Shown here: in pieces, positions 17,592-28,698 of the stretch
How positions within the stretch are numbered: position 1 is the first letter of the stretch
How the letters are laid out: each line of letters begins with the position of its first letter
NCBI GenBank assembly: GCA_002168075.1
Contig: NHCE01000005.1
Span: 284,442 to 321,019 of the forward strand
DNA from: Rhizobiales bacterium TMED25
Lineage (GTDB): Bacteria; Pseudomonadota; Alphaproteobacteria; Rhizobiales; TMED25
Length of the DNA stretch: 36,578 bases
Direction: 5' to 3'
Made by a program: the position numbers and the translations under genes
The notes under the pieces: generated by a model
Database searches by the model: none
The model's input: the letters and a program-made list of their open reading frames with translations, nothing else
What the model was told of the DNA's origin: nothing

Positions 17592-18527
17592 TTATTTGAG
17601 TCTCGTTTCTAATTCATTCCAAAATATGAGGGAAACATCATTGCCACTGAGATTATATATTTCTCTTATACCTGTAGGTGAGGTTACATTAATTTCTGTA
17701 ATCAAGTTATCAATAATATCAATTCCTACAAAAAATAACCCAAAATTAATTAGATCGTTTGATAACGCTGTGCATATTTTTTTTTCATACTCTGTTATTT
17801 CAGTCACTGTAGCTTGACCACCAACATGCATATTAGATCGAATTTCTCCATCCCGAGGCACCCTATTTATGGCTCCAGCGATTTTTCCATTAATGATGAT
17901 TATTCTTTTGTCACCAAGTGTAACTTTTGGGATAAATTTTTGGACAATAAACTGTTCGTCACTAATATTTTGGAAATATTCAATAATTGATTGAAAATTT
18001 TTATCATTTTTATCAGAATAAAAAACATCAGCTCCACCATTACCATATAGAGGCTTTATAACAATTTTATCATACTTATCCTTAAAGCTTTTGATTTCAT
18101 TTATATTTCTCGTAATTAAGGTAGGAGGCATGAATTGGCTGTATTTATTTACAAATATTTTTTCAGGGCAGTTTCGTACATAAAAGGGGTTATTTATTAC
18201 TAGTACTTTATTCTGAATTGTCTCAAGTAAATGAGCTGCAGTTATATAACTCATATTAAAGGGAGGGTCTTGCCGCATTAATAAAATGTCATAGTCTTCA
18301 AGCTTTACTCTTTTTGCTGGAGATATTTTTTTTATTTCATCCGGATCTGTGCTGACTAATATTTCATATGCATCCGCATACAAAATATTATTATCTAGCG
18401 TAAGCATATCAGGTGAATAAAAATCTACTTTATAGCCCCTATTTTGGGCCTCATTAAGTAATGCAAATGTGCTATCACCCGATAAGTTTAGTTTTTCAAT
18501 AGGATCCATCTGAACAATGATTTTCAT
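17592..18527 (-). CDS. gshB: Glutathione synthetase
   Basis: GshB joins gamma-glutamylcysteine and glycine using ATP. The 311-residue ATP-grasp protein begins MKIIVQMDPIEKLNLSGDST and contains the ATP-grasp core: KIVIKPLYGNGGADVF, then NRVPRDGEIRSNMHVGG, and the metal-binding end TEINVTSPTGIREI. Length fits the family. It follows rsmI by 29 bp. In many alphaproteobacteria a small yraN gene lies between rsmI and gshB; none fits here. Confidence 0.96.
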   Translation of the reverse strand: MKIIVQMDPIEKLNLSGDSTFALLNEAQNRGYKVDFYSPDMLTLDNNILYADAYEILVSTDPDEIKKISPAKRVKLEDYDILLMRQDPPFNMSYITAAHLLETIQNKVLVINNPFYVRNCPEKIFVNKYSQFMPPTLITRNINEIKSFKDKYDKIVIKPLYGNGGADVFYSDKNDKNFQSIIEYFQNISDEQFIVQKFIPKVTLGDKRIIIINGKIAGAINRVPRDGEIRSNMHVGGQATVTEITEYEKKICTALSNDLINFGLFFVGIDIIDNLITEINVTSPTGIREIYNLSGNDVSLIFWNELETRLK

Positions 18528-18556
18528 ATTAGTATACTTTTAAATCTGAGGTATAA

Positions 18557-19411
18557 TTAGGAATTACTTTTTAGTTTTAGACACATATCATAGATAGCTT
18601 TCTTAGATATATCATATTTTATATAAAGCATATTTGTAATTTCTTTTACTGGCAAATTATTTATTAATTTTTTAATCTCTTCTTCAAGTTCATGCATATC
18701 GGTAAAGGGTTTCATATCGGCAGTGTTAAACAACAATACAATTTCACCTTTGAGTGTTTTATTATCCATTTTTTTTATGTAACTATCTATTTCCTCAACA
18801 ATAACTTCTTCATAAATTTTTGTAATCTCCCTAGTAATTACAATCTTTATATTACCAAAATATTTTTTTAAATCTAACAGTGTTCTATTGAGTTTTTTTG
18901 TGGTCTCAAAAATTATAATTGTTGCATCTAGTTTTCTAATTTTTTCAAATTCAATTGTTCTTTTACTGCTTGAAGTGGGAAGGAATCCAGTAAAATATAT
19001 TTTGTTGGATGGAAGCCCAGATAATACAACAGAAGAAATTAAAGCAGATGGTCCAGGAATAACATTCACTGGGATGTTTTGATTCATACATTCACGAACA
19101 AGTTTATACCCGGGGTCGGATATTAGCGGAGTACCTGCATCTGATACAAGACCTACACTTTGGTTTTCTTCAATATTTTTAATTATATTCTTTCTAGAAA
19201 CTTCACTACTAAAGTCATTATATTTAAACAAGGTTTTTTTTAAATTATAGCGTTGTAATAGTTTTGTTGTAACGCGCGTATCTTCACAATAAACCTTATC
19301 TAAGTTTTTTAGTGTTGTGAGAGCACGGATCGATATATCTCCCAAGTTACCAATGGGAGTGGATATAATGTATAAACCAGGTGTGAGGGTATCGTCTAAT
19401 TTTATTTCCAT
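18557..19411 (-). CDS. rsmI: 16S rRNA (cytidine1402-2'-O)-methyltransferase RsmI
   Basis: RsmI is a SAM-dependent methyltransferase that modifies the ribosomal P-site nucleotide C1402. The 284-residue protein has the TP-methylase fold signatures LYIISTPIGNLGDISIRAL near the N-terminus, CEDTRVTTKLL, and the SAM-site block GLVSDAGTPLISDPG. A C-terminal helical extension of about 50 residues is usual. It starts 13 bp after hemW ends, consistent with one transcript. Confidence 0.96.
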   Translation of the reverse strand: MEIKLDDTLTPGLYIISTPIGNLGDISIRALTTLKNLDKVYCEDTRVTTKLLQRYNLKKTLFKYNDFSSEVSRKNIIKNIEENQSVGLVSDAGTPLISDPGYKLVRECMNQNIPVNVIPGPSALISSVVLSGLPSNKIYFTGFLPTSSSKRTIEFEKIRKLDATIIIFETTKKLNRTLLDLKKYFGNIKIVITREITKIYEEVIVEEIDSYIKKMDNKTLKGEIVLLFNTADMKPFTDMHELEEEIKKLINNLPVKEITNMLYIKYDISKKAIYDMCLKLKSNS

Positions 19412-19424
19412 TTTATACTATAAT

Positions 19425-20573
19425 TTATAATGCAAGTTCCGAGATTATGAAATCACTAATGATACTACCCTTGCTTGTAATTTGTAAATAATTTGTATTT
19501 TTATTAACCTTGATATACCCACCAGCCGTCAAAGACTTTAGCTTCGTTTTATCGAGATGGCCACCAAGGTCAGTATATTTATTAACACTCATACCCTTTG
19601 AAGTTCTCATAGACATTAAAATATATTCATCACAAATATTTTCTTGGCTTAAATTTTGTTTTTTAATAGAGGAAAATCCAGACATTTTTACGTATTCTTG
19701 CCATTTACGAGGATCATATTCATTGATAATGGAAATTCTTTCACCATCCTTATTTTCAATCCGTGAGTGAGCACCTGGCCCGACTCCAACCCATTCGCCA
19801 CTATTCCAGTAATTTAGATTATGTATAGACTCATGTCCTTTTTTAGAAAAATTTGAAAGTTCGTATTTGAAGAGTGAATAATCTTTACAAACAGACTCTG
19901 TTAGGAGGTAGAGTTCTCTTGATAATTCTTCGTTAGGTAAGATTAATTTTCCAGATTTAAATAACTTTTCATAGGTTGTTTTGGGTTCTATGGTTAGCTG
20001 ATAGAGAGATATATGATGCGTTCCTAGCGCCAAGGCTTGAAGAAGTTCTGCTTTCCATTCATTAATCTTTTGTCCGGGCCTACTATAAATTAAGTCTATG
20101 GAAATAGAATTAAAATATTGATGAGCTATTTCTATTGCTCTAATTGCCTCTTTAGAGGTGTGATTTCTACCAAGTTTTTTTAGATCTATGTCATTTAAAG
20201 ATTGAACCCCGATCGAGACTCTGTTTATACCAAAATCTGAGTAATGGCGAAATTTATCTAATTCAACACTCGTTGGGTTCGCTTCAAGCGTGATTTCAGT
20301 TTTATCATCAAATTTAAATTTTTTCTCTATGTGGTTTAAGATTTCATAAACTACGGATGGATCCATTAAAGATGGCGTTCCTCCTCCAAAAAAAATTGAT
20401 GATATGTTTTTACTATTCATTACCTCACAATAGTGATCCAACTCTTTTTTAATAAGAGAGGAGTATTGATCTTGATCAATTTTCTCTTTTGATACATGGC
20501 TATTAAAGTCACAATAGGGACATTTTGATAAGCAATACGGCCAGTGTATATATATGCTGAATTTTGATTTCAT
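19425..20573 (-). CDS. hemW: Heme chaperone HemW (coproporphyrinogen III oxidase-like radical SAM protein)
   Basis: HemW is a radical SAM protein of the HemN family that binds heme and delivers it to respiratory enzymes; it is not an oxygen-independent coproporphyrinogen oxidase itself. The 382-residue protein has the cluster motif with Cys14, Cys18 and Cys21 (YCLSKCPYCDF). The family blocks ISSIFFGGGTPSLM, NRVSIGVQSLND and SIDLIYSRPGQ follow, and the HemN C-terminal domain is present. True HemN carries an additional N-terminal segment and an extra cysteine after the motif; both are absent here (CPYCDF, with Asp after the last Cys), so HemW is preferred. One base separates its ATG from the rdgB stop. 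Confidence 0.92.
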   Translation of the reverse strand: MKSKFSIYIHWPYCLSKCPYCDFNSHVSKEKIDQDQYSSLIKKELDHYCEVMNSKNISSIFFGGGTPSLMDPSVVYEILNHIEKKFKFDDKTEITLEANPTSVELDKFRHYSDFGINRVSIGVQSLNDIDLKKLGRNHTSKEAIRAIEIAHQYFNSISIDLIYSRPGQKINEWKAELLQALALGTHHISLYQLTIEPKTTYEKLFKSGKLILPNEELSRELYLLTESVCKDYSLFKYELSNFSKKGHESIHNLNYWNSGEWVGVGPGAHSRIENKDGERISIINEYDPRKWQEYVKMSGFSSIKKQNLSQENICDEYILMSMRTSKGMSVNKYTDLGGHLDKTKLKSLTAGGYIKVNKNTNYLQITSKGSIISDFIISELAL

Positions 20574-20574
20574 A

Positions 20575-21207
20575 TCATTTTTTTGTTAAAAATTTAGCAA
20601 ATTTTGAAAAGGCAATCGCTCTGTGCGACAAACCTACTTTATCAATAGCCCAAGAATGTTTTTCACTTGAGGTAAGTTCTCCAAATGTTTTATTCAGACC
20701 ATCAGGTAAGAATATAGCGTCGTATCCAAACCCATATTTTCCGCGAGGTGGCCACACTATTTTTCCATCAATTTTACCTACAAAAAATTCGTGTTCCCCA
20801 CTTGGATAATATAGACACAAGGCACATACGAAACATGCACGCCTTTTCTCTTCTGAAACAGCTCCTAATTCATCAAGCATCCTATTTATTTCCGACATTG
20901 CAAATACAAAGTTTTTATCAGGACCTGCCCATCTAGCCGAGTATATTCCGGGCCTTTTATCTAGTGCCTCAACCTCAATACCTGAGTCATCAGATAGTGC
21001 TACAATGCCGGATAGTTCAGCGGCAGATTTTGCCTTAATTAGAGCGTTCTCTTCAAATGAAATTCCATCTTCAACCGGCTCAGGTAATTGTAATTCTTTT
21101 GAAGAAATAATTTTAACATCAAAAAAATTAAGTAATTCTCTAAATTCTGATATCTTCCCTTCATTATGACTTGCTATTAATAGTTTCTTCTCCTCTAGAT
21201 TTATCAT
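20575..21207 (-). CDS. rdgB: dITP/XTP pyrophosphatase (RdgB/HAM1)
   Basis: This house-cleaning enzyme hydrolyses non-canonical purine triphosphates (dITP, XTP, ITP) and prevents their incorporation. The 210-residue protein shows the substrate-binding SHNEGKISEFRELL, the metal-binding ALSDDSGIEVEALDKRPGIYSARWAG, the GKYGFGYDAIFLP block and the C-terminal SHRAIAF, which together identify the family. It overlaps rph by 4 bp (ATGA). The rph-rdgB pairing is common across bacteria. Confidence 0.96.
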   Translation of the reverse strand: MINLEEKKLLIASHNEGKISEFRELLNFFDVKIISSKELQLPEPVEDGISFEENALIKAKSAAELSGIVALSDDSGIEVEALDKRPGIYSARWAGPDKNFVFAMSEINRMLDELGAVSEEKRRACFVCALCLYYPSGEHEFFVGKIDGKIVWPPRGKYGFGYDAIFLPDGLNKTFGELTSSEKHSWAIDKVGLSHRAIAFSKFAKFLTKK

Positions 21208-21923
21208 TTTATAGAAATTGCATCCTTTTGGATCTTAAAAATTTGGTTAGATACGTCTTTAGCCATGCTAATCATTTTCATTAGCTCTTCTGCAGAAAAT
21301 ACTTTCTGTTCAGCTGAAGATTGGATTTCAATAAGATTAAAATTATTTGTAAATACAAGGTTTGCATCAACATCAGCCGAAGAGTCTTCGTCGTAGTCTA
21401 AATCAATAATAACTTCATTATCTAATATTCCACAAGATATGGCAGCAATTTGTGATTGTAAGGGATTTCTCTTTATTAGGCCAATTCGCATCATTTTTTG
21501 AATGCACAGATTTAAAGCAACCCAACCTCCTGTTATTGAAGCTGTTCTAGTTCCTCCATCAGCTTGAATCACATCGCAATCTATAAGGATCTGCTTTTCA
21601 TTCATTTGGTTCAAGTCTAGACTTGCCCTGAGACTTCTTCCAATTAATCTCTGAATTTCTTGGGTACGACCCGATTGTTTCCCAGATTTTGCTTCGCGCA
21701 ACATTCTTTCATTCGTTGATCTTGGAAGCATTCCATATTCTGCTGTTAACCAACCTTTTCCAGATCCACGCAACCATGGAGGTGTCCTATCATCAATTGA
21801 AGCCGTACATATCACTTTTGTTTCACCTATCTCCACAATACAGGAACCATCTGCATTTTTTATAATATTTGTTTCAATATTAAGTGGTCTAATATCAGTA
21901 TTACCTCTTTTGTAACTTCTCAT
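21204..21923 (-). CDS. rph: Ribonuclease PH
   Basis: RNase PH is a phosphorolytic 3'-5' exoribonuclease that trims tRNA 3' ends and takes part in rRNA turnover. The 239-residue protein has the family motifs GSCIVEIGETKVICTASID, TAEYGMLPRSTNER, SGRTQEIQRLIGRSLRA and DCDVIQADGGTRTASITGG. It is the first gene of the long minus-strand block. A good AGAGG Shine-Dalgarno lies about 7 bases before the ATG, and a promoter candidate lies in the gap shared with hrcA. Confidence 0.97.
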   Translation of the reverse strand: MRSYKRGNTDIRPLNIETNIIKNADGSCIVEIGETKVICTASIDDRTPPWLRGSGKGWLTAEYGMLPRSTNERMLREAKSGKQSGRTQEIQRLIGRSLRASLDLNQMNEKQILIDCDVIQADGGTRTASITGGWVALNLCIQKMMRIGLIKRNPLQSQIAAISCGILDNEVIIDLDYDEDSSADVDANLVFTNNFNLIEIQSSAEQKVFSAEELMKMISMAKDVSNQIFKIQKDAISIK

Positions 21924-21932
21924 CTATGCCTC

Positions 21933-21962
21933 TTGCATTTAACTTATATTTTTTATTAATAT
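21933..21962 (+). promoter_or_regulatory. Promoter candidate for hrcA-grpE
   Basis: TTGCAT (21933-21938) and TAATAT (21957-21962) are separated by 18 bp on the plus strand. Both are partial matches to sigma70 hexamers. The predicted start near 21969 leaves a leader of about 40 bases. I see no CIRCE element and no convincing sigma32-type site. Confidence 0.35.
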
Positions 21963-21965
21963 AAG
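21943..21965. promoter_or_regulatory. Inverted repeat (8-7-8) over both -10 regions of rph/hrcA
   Basis: CTTATATT (21943-21950) and AATATAAG (21958-21965) are perfect inverse complements separated by 7 bp. The element covers the -10 candidates of both divergent promoters. It differs in sequence and spacing from CIRCE (9-bp arms, 9-bp spacer). It could be an operator for HrcA itself or another repressor, or a chance repeat in AT-rich DNA. Confidence 0.4.
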
Positions 21966-21981
21966 GTATAACATTTAACAA
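21953..21981 (-). promoter_or_regulatory. Promoter candidate for rph and the minus-strand block
   Basis: On the minus strand TTGTTA (21981-21976) and TAATAA (21958-21953) are spaced by 17 bp. The hexamers are partial matches, but the spacing is ideal and the location is right. The -10 shares two bases with the hrcA -10 candidate on the other strand, so the two promoters would compete. Confidence 0.35.
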
Positions 21982-22010
21982 CAGAAACAGAAAGATAAAG
22001 AAGATTTATA

Positions 22011-23072
22011 ATGATCCAGTCAAAGTCAAAAATTTTTCAATTAGATAACAGATCACGGGACGTTTTTAAAAAAATAGTTGAAGAATACCTTGCTATTGGA
22101 ACACCAATTGGCTCTAAGACAATTTCATTAATGAATGATATTGATTTATCTGCTGCTTCCATTCGAAATATTATGCATGATCTTGAGTCGCTTGGCTTGA
22201 TCTATTCGCCACATATAAGCTCTGGGAGGATACCTACAGAAGGTGGTTTAAGGCTCTTTGTGGATGCAATGCTGGAAATCGGAAATCTAACTGATATCGA
22301 TCAAGCGGTTATAAAAGAACAAACTATTTCAAGAAATATTACCGTTGAAGATGCTCTTACTAAAGCAAGTGAAATGTTATCTGGCCTAACCAACTGTGCC
22401 GGGGTTGTTTCTGTGAATAAAGATACAAAGTCTATAAAACATATTGAGTTTGTATCATTAGAAAAAGGAAAAATACTAGTAATACTGGTTGATCAAGAGG
22501 GAAACGTTGAAAATAGAATAGTCAATAACTCGGAGAGACTTACAGCCTCAAGCTTAGCCACGGCTAGTAATTATTTAAACCATCATATGAGAGGGTTCAC
22601 TCTTCAAGAGGCAATTCAGAAGATTGAAATGGATTTAAAATATAAAGAAAATGAAATTGACAAAGAAACTGCCAGCCTTCTCAAGCAGGGGTTAGCAGTT
22701 TGGAGTAACTCAAATTATAAAAAAGATGATCGAATATTGATTGTTAAAGGAGCTTCTAAGCTGATAGCGAATATCGAAGCAACGGATGACTTGGAGAGGA
22801 TAAGACATTTATTTCAAGATCTTGAGAATAAGCAGGAGATAATGGAAGTATTAGGCCTTGCGGAAAAAGCTGAAGGTGTAAGAATATTTATTGGTTCAGA
22901 GAATAAATTGTTTTCTCTATCAGGTTCATCTATTATAGTGGCACCTTATCAAAATGAAAAACAGCAAGTGGTAGGTGTTCTTGGTGTAATTGGTCCAACT
23001 AGAATGAATTATGGAAGAATAATACCAATGGTTAACTATACAGCTGAAATGATGAAAAAAATTTTAGGGTAA
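22011..23072 (+). CDS. hrcA: Heat-inducible transcription repressor HrcA
   Basis: HrcA represses chaperone genes, classically by binding CIRCE, and is activated by GroEL. The 353-residue protein has the N-terminal winged helix (SRDVFKKIVEEYLAIGTPIGSKTI, LSAASIRNIMHDLESLGLI, then HISSGRIPTEGGLRLFVD), a central GAF-like region, and the conserved C-terminal GVLGVIGPTRMNYGRIIPMV. Length is normal for alphaproteobacteria. It is divergent from rph and 66 bp upstream of grpE. The usual operator is not visible in its own promoter, so it may act elsewhere (groESL) or through a different site. Confidence 0.96.
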   Translation: MIQSKSKIFQLDNRSRDVFKKIVEEYLAIGTPIGSKTISLMNDIDLSAASIRNIMHDLESLGLIYSPHISSGRIPTEGGLRLFVDAMLEIGNLTDIDQAVIKEQTISRNITVEDALTKASEMLSGLTNCAGVVSVNKDTKSIKHIEFVSLEKGKILVILVDQEGNVENRIVNNSERLTASSLATASNYLNHHMRGFTLQEAIQKIEMDLKYKENEIDKETASLLKQGLAVWSNSNYKKDDRILIVKGASKLIANIEATDDLERIRHLFQDLENKQEIMEVLGLAEKAEGVRIFIGSENKLFSLSGSSIIVAPYQNEKQQVVGVLGVIGPTRMNYGRIIPMVNYTAEMMKKILG

Positions 23073-23138
23073 AACTGGAAACATATTCAATTGATATTAT
23101 ATTTTTTGATATAAATAATTTAGGAAATTAGATTTGAA

Positions 23139-23750
23139 ATGATGACGAACCGAGAAAAAAAATTGAGTGAAAAAGAGAAAAAAGACTCCGTAGAAGCTTC
23201 TGCTGTGGATGAAGAGGAATCAATAACTGAAGATAAGCAGGATTTTGATGAGGATATCGCAGATCAGAGCACTACCGAATCCATACAAGAAAAATTAGAT
23301 GAGTCAAACGACAGATTATTGCGAATGGCGGCAGAGATGGAGAATTTAAGGAAGAGGAGTCTCCGTGAAAAAGAAGATGCAATTAAATACTCAATAACAA
23401 AGTTTTCAAGAGATATTATAACAGTTGCAGATGATTTAGAGAGAGCTCTTGAAAGCACAACTAATATTGAGACTCTAAATATTGAGGATACAAAAAATTT
23501 AATTGAAGGCATTGAAATCACAATGAAATCTCTAAAACAAATATTTACAAGGAATGGCATAGAACGTTTTGATCCGTTAGGAGAAAAATTTGATCCAACT
23601 CAACATGAGGCTATGTTTGAAGTTCCTGATGACGAAAAAGAAAGTGGAATAGTCGCTCATATAGTGGAGCCCGGATATAAAATTAGTGATAGAGTTCTGA
23701 GGCCAGCAAGAGTTGGTGTAAGCAAATCAAATACAAAAAAGAATGGCTAG
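23139..23750 (+). CDS. grpE: Nucleotide exchange factor GrpE
   Basis: GrpE releases ADP from DnaK during the chaperone cycle. The 203-residue protein has an acidic, charged N-terminal tail of about 50 residues, a long helical coiled-coil region (about 55-140), and the C-terminal beta domain with the signature RFDPLGEKFDPTQHEAMFEV and VLRPARVGV. Two consecutive ATG codons open the frame (MMTNREKK), and the second may be used. An AGGA lies rather far upstream (about 14 bases). dnaK and dnaJ are not in the window. Confidence 0.95.
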   Translation: MMTNREKKLSEKEKKDSVEASAVDEEESITEDKQDFDEDIADQSTTESIQEKLDESNDRLLRMAAEMENLRKRSLREKEDAIKYSITKFSRDIITVADDLERALESTTNIETLNIEDTKNLIEGIEITMKSLKQIFTRNGIERFDPLGEKFDPTQHEAMFEVPDDEKESGIVAHIVEPGYKISDRVLRPARVGVSKSNTKKNG

Positions 23751-23777
23751 AATTTACAGTTACTATATTCTAATTGT

Positions 23778-24950
23778 ATGATAGAAAAAGAAAAAAACCA
23801 CACAGTTAAATTTTCTGAAATAAATAAATTAAATCTTACAGATTTTAGAAATCATAATTTCACATCTATATCGTCTAATAATAAATTTATTTCTATTGTT
23901 GGGGCAAATGGTTCAGGTAAAACGAACATACTCGAAGCAATTTCGATGTTTACTCCTGGCAAAGGAATGAGAGGTGCTCAATTAGCTGATTTATCAAATA
24001 TAAGTGGGAAAGGTGGTTGGTCAGTTTTTATGGAGGTGAGCTCATGTTACGGAACAACAAAATTAGGTACAGGTATCAGCAATATAGGAATTAAGAATGG
24101 AAATTCTAGGCAATGTAGAATTGATGGAAAATCAACAAATAGCCCAAAATCATTTGCAAATAGTATAGGTGTTATTTGGCTCACACCCCAAATGGATGGA
24201 CTTTTTGTTGGTGGGAGAAGTGAAAGAAGAAAATTTTTTGATAAATTGGTTGCTCTCATTGAGCCTAATCACTCGGATAATATCAAAAATTACGAGAGAA
24301 TTATCGCACAGAGAAATAAGGTTTTATATAATTCTGATAATTTATCAAGTAAGCTGTTAGATAATCTTGAAAGACAACTTGCAAAAATAGCTGCAAGTAT
24401 ATTGATATCAAGACAAATAGCAGTAAATCAAATAAATCATATAATGATTAGAGATGTTAGTAATAATCTGTTTCCATCAGCAGAAATAATAATGAGGGAA
24501 GAACTCGGTTCCCTATCAAAAGATTGCACAATATCTGAAATGGAAGAGGATTTTTCCAAAATTTTATGTGTAAATCGTAAAAAAGATAAAATGACATATA
24601 GAACAAATATTGGTCCACATCGAACTGATTTTACTCTTTGGTACAAAAGAAATGACATGTATGCTGAAAATTGTTCAACTGGAGAGCAAAAAAATCTATT
24701 AATATCCCTGATATTAGCTCAAGCTCGAGTATATCAAATGAACAATCAGGGTATTTCGCCTATATTATTATTAGACGAGATTACAGCTCATCTTGATATG
24801 GAGAGAATTAATAATCTCTTCGATCAAATTTTTACATTAGGTTCTCAGGTATGGTTAACGGGTACAAAAATTGAATTATTTGATTATATACATTCCAAAT
24901 CAGATTTTTTTAATATTAACAATGGAAAACTAACTCAGATAGAGTACTAA
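23778..24950 (+). CDS. recF: DNA replication and repair protein RecF
   Basis: RecF is an SMC-like ATPase that, with RecO and RecR, loads RecA at single-strand gaps. The 390-residue protein has Walker A at residues 42-49 (GANGSGKT), the ABC-type signature region STGEQKNLLISLILAQA, and Walker B ILLLDEITAHLD. The family start KLNLTDFRNHNF is preceded by about 15 extra residues. No Shine-Dalgarno is seen before the ATG, which lies 27 bp after grpE. The neighbours dnaA and dnaN, common partners of recF-gyrB in bacteria, are not adjacent here. Confidence 0.95.
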   Translation: MIEKEKNHTVKFSEINKLNLTDFRNHNFTSISSNNKFISIVGANGSGKTNILEAISMFTPGKGMRGAQLADLSNISGKGGWSVFMEVSSCYGTTKLGTGISNIGIKNGNSRQCRIDGKSTNSPKSFANSIGVIWLTPQMDGLFVGGRSERRKFFDKLVALIEPNHSDNIKNYERIIAQRNKVLYNSDNLSSKLLDNLERQLAKIAASILISRQIAVNQINHIMIRDVSNNLFPSAEIIMREELGSLSKDCTISEMEEDFSKILCVNRKKDKMTYRTNIGPHRTDFTLWYKRNDMYAENCSTGEQKNLLISLILAQARVYQMNNQGISPILLLDEITAHLDMERINNLFDQIFTLGSQVWLTGTKIELFDYIHSKSDFFNINNGKLTQIEY

Positions 24951-24962
24951 ATTATTATAAAC

Positions 24963-24991
24963 TTGCAGAATCACGTTTTTTTTAATCTAAT
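24963..24991 (+). promoter_or_regulatory. Promoter candidate for gyrB
   Basis: TTGCAG (24963-24968) and TCTAAT (24986-24991) are spaced by 17 bp in the 73-bp gap between recF and gyrB. The -10 matches at five of six positions, but the -35 is weak. gyrB could equally be read from upstream. Confidence 0.3.
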
Positions 24992-25017
24992 AATAGCTGT
25001 AAACAATACACAAATAA

Positions 25018-27459
<2,442 letters not shown>

Positions 27460-27472
27460 TTTTCCCAATATC

Positions 27473-28666
27473 TTATATTTCTATATATCCTTGCTTAAAT
27501 GTATGAAGTCTTACCGCTTTGTCTTTTTGAATATGGACCAACTCACCTGTTTGAATTCCAGCATTGTGATCTCTAGTAATTACATTTGGCTGAATGACGA
27601 CTGTCATATTCTCTTTGAATTTAAAACCTGGGTAATGGCTTGCCGGGCGACTCTTAGTTCCAATAACTGGATCGAGATACCCACCACCATATCCGTGGAT
27701 TAGATCATCCCATATAGAGAAGTTACCACTTTCAATTGTTGAAGATATTTCATTTATTTCATCTATGGATGTTCCATCTCTTAGAATTGAAAAAATATTT
27801 TTAAAAACTTCATCTCCAACTTCGTGTAATTCTGAGTAGAGTGTATTCATTTTTTTAAAACCAATAGTTCTTAAAACTTGCCCTGGGTAATTCCAAAAAT
27901 GGGAACTAATTTCAGTGGTTATAATATCATCTGCTGAGATAATTTTATTTGAAGTATATTGATAAGGCACGCAATTATCAGGATTATCCATATTTGTAAT
28001 ACCAAAGAAATTAATAATCTTATGACCACCATGCTTTAAATAACCCGATTGTGTTATCTGAGACATTTCATGTTCATTTAATCCGGGCGTAAGGTTTTCA
28101 ACTAAATTATTAATACCCTCATCTGTTAATGCTGCAGCAATTTTTAGCCAAGATAATTCTTCATTACTTTTAATAGATCTCATTAGATTATAATCAGAAA
28201 ATATATCAATCACTTTGATATTATTTTTTTGAATTTGTTTTATATAGCTATAAGGAAGTCTTCCGATAACACCAATTGTGCTGCCTTCCTGAAGATCTTC
28301 CATTATCTTAGGAAAAATTTTTTGGGATAATTGCCTTTCTCCCCAAAATAGTTTTGTGATCTTGTTAACGAGTTTCTCTGCCATTGGTAGGTGATTGTAG
28401 TGCTCAACATATAGATTTATTTTTTCATCAGAATTAACTTCAGCAAGGGCTTCTTGTGTTGTGTGCCAACCTGTAAAATACTGGATAGCACTTCCTGAGC
28501 CTATGGCTTCATAGATTATAATTTTATCTAATTTATTCTGAATTAGAATATTTTCCAGTAAATCAAATCTTCTTTTATATTCGTTTTCAGAAAATAACGG
28601 ATATTTTGCATTGAGGTAATCCTTACTTTTACTATCTATATTCTTTATAAAATAACCATTTTCCAT
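27473..28666 (-). CDS. M24/creatinase-fold protein with degenerate metal site
   Basis: The 397-residue protein has the two-domain layout of the M24 aminopeptidase P, prolidase and creatinase group: an N-terminal creatinase-N-like domain (about 1-160) and a C-terminal pita-bread domain (about 165-397). The five metal-ligand positions appear mostly lost. The two aspartates are Glu252 (TTEISSHFW) and Gln263 (YPGQVLRT), the histidine is kept (His324 in LIHGYGGGY), and the two glutamates read Gln359 (VVIQPN) and Gly374 (QTGELVHI). Creatinase is a known metal-independent member of this fold, so a metal-free hydrolase acting on a small C-N bond substrate is plausible. A peptidase call would be unsafe. 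It follows the SMP-30-like gene by 32 bp. Confidence 0.8.
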   Translation of the reverse strand: MENGYFIKNIDSKSKDYLNAKYPLFSENEYKRRFDLLENILIQNKLDKIIIYEAIGSGSAIQYFTGWHTTQEALAEVNSDEKINLYVEHYNHLPMAEKLVNKITKLFWGERQLSQKIFPKIMEDLQEGSTIGVIGRLPYSYIKQIQKNNIKVIDIFSDYNLMRSIKSNEELSWLKIAAALTDEGINNLVENLTPGLNEHEMSQITQSGYLKHGGHKIINFFGITNMDNPDNCVPYQYTSNKIISADDIITTEISSHFWNYPGQVLRTIGFKKMNTLYSELHEVGDEVFKNIFSILRDGTSIDEINEISSTIESGNFSIWDDLIHGYGGGYLDPVIGTKSRPASHYPGFKFKENMTVVIQPNVITRDHNAGIQTGELVHIQKDKAVRLHTFKQGYIEI

Positions 28667-28698
28667 TTTATGACCTATTAATTATACCACGAGTAATT

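Noticed and set aside
21924-22010. CIRCE element expected upstream of hrcA
   Set aside because: No TTAGCACTC or GAGTGCTAA sequence is present in the gap on either strand.
23090-23120. Terminator between hrcA and grpE
   Set aside because: Only a 6-bp all-AT stem (TTATAT/ATATAA) is present, too weak, and the genes are likely co-transcribed.
27460-27472. Bidirectional terminator between convergent gyrB and the M24-fold gene
   Set aside because: The 13-bp gap holds no inverted repeat or T run.
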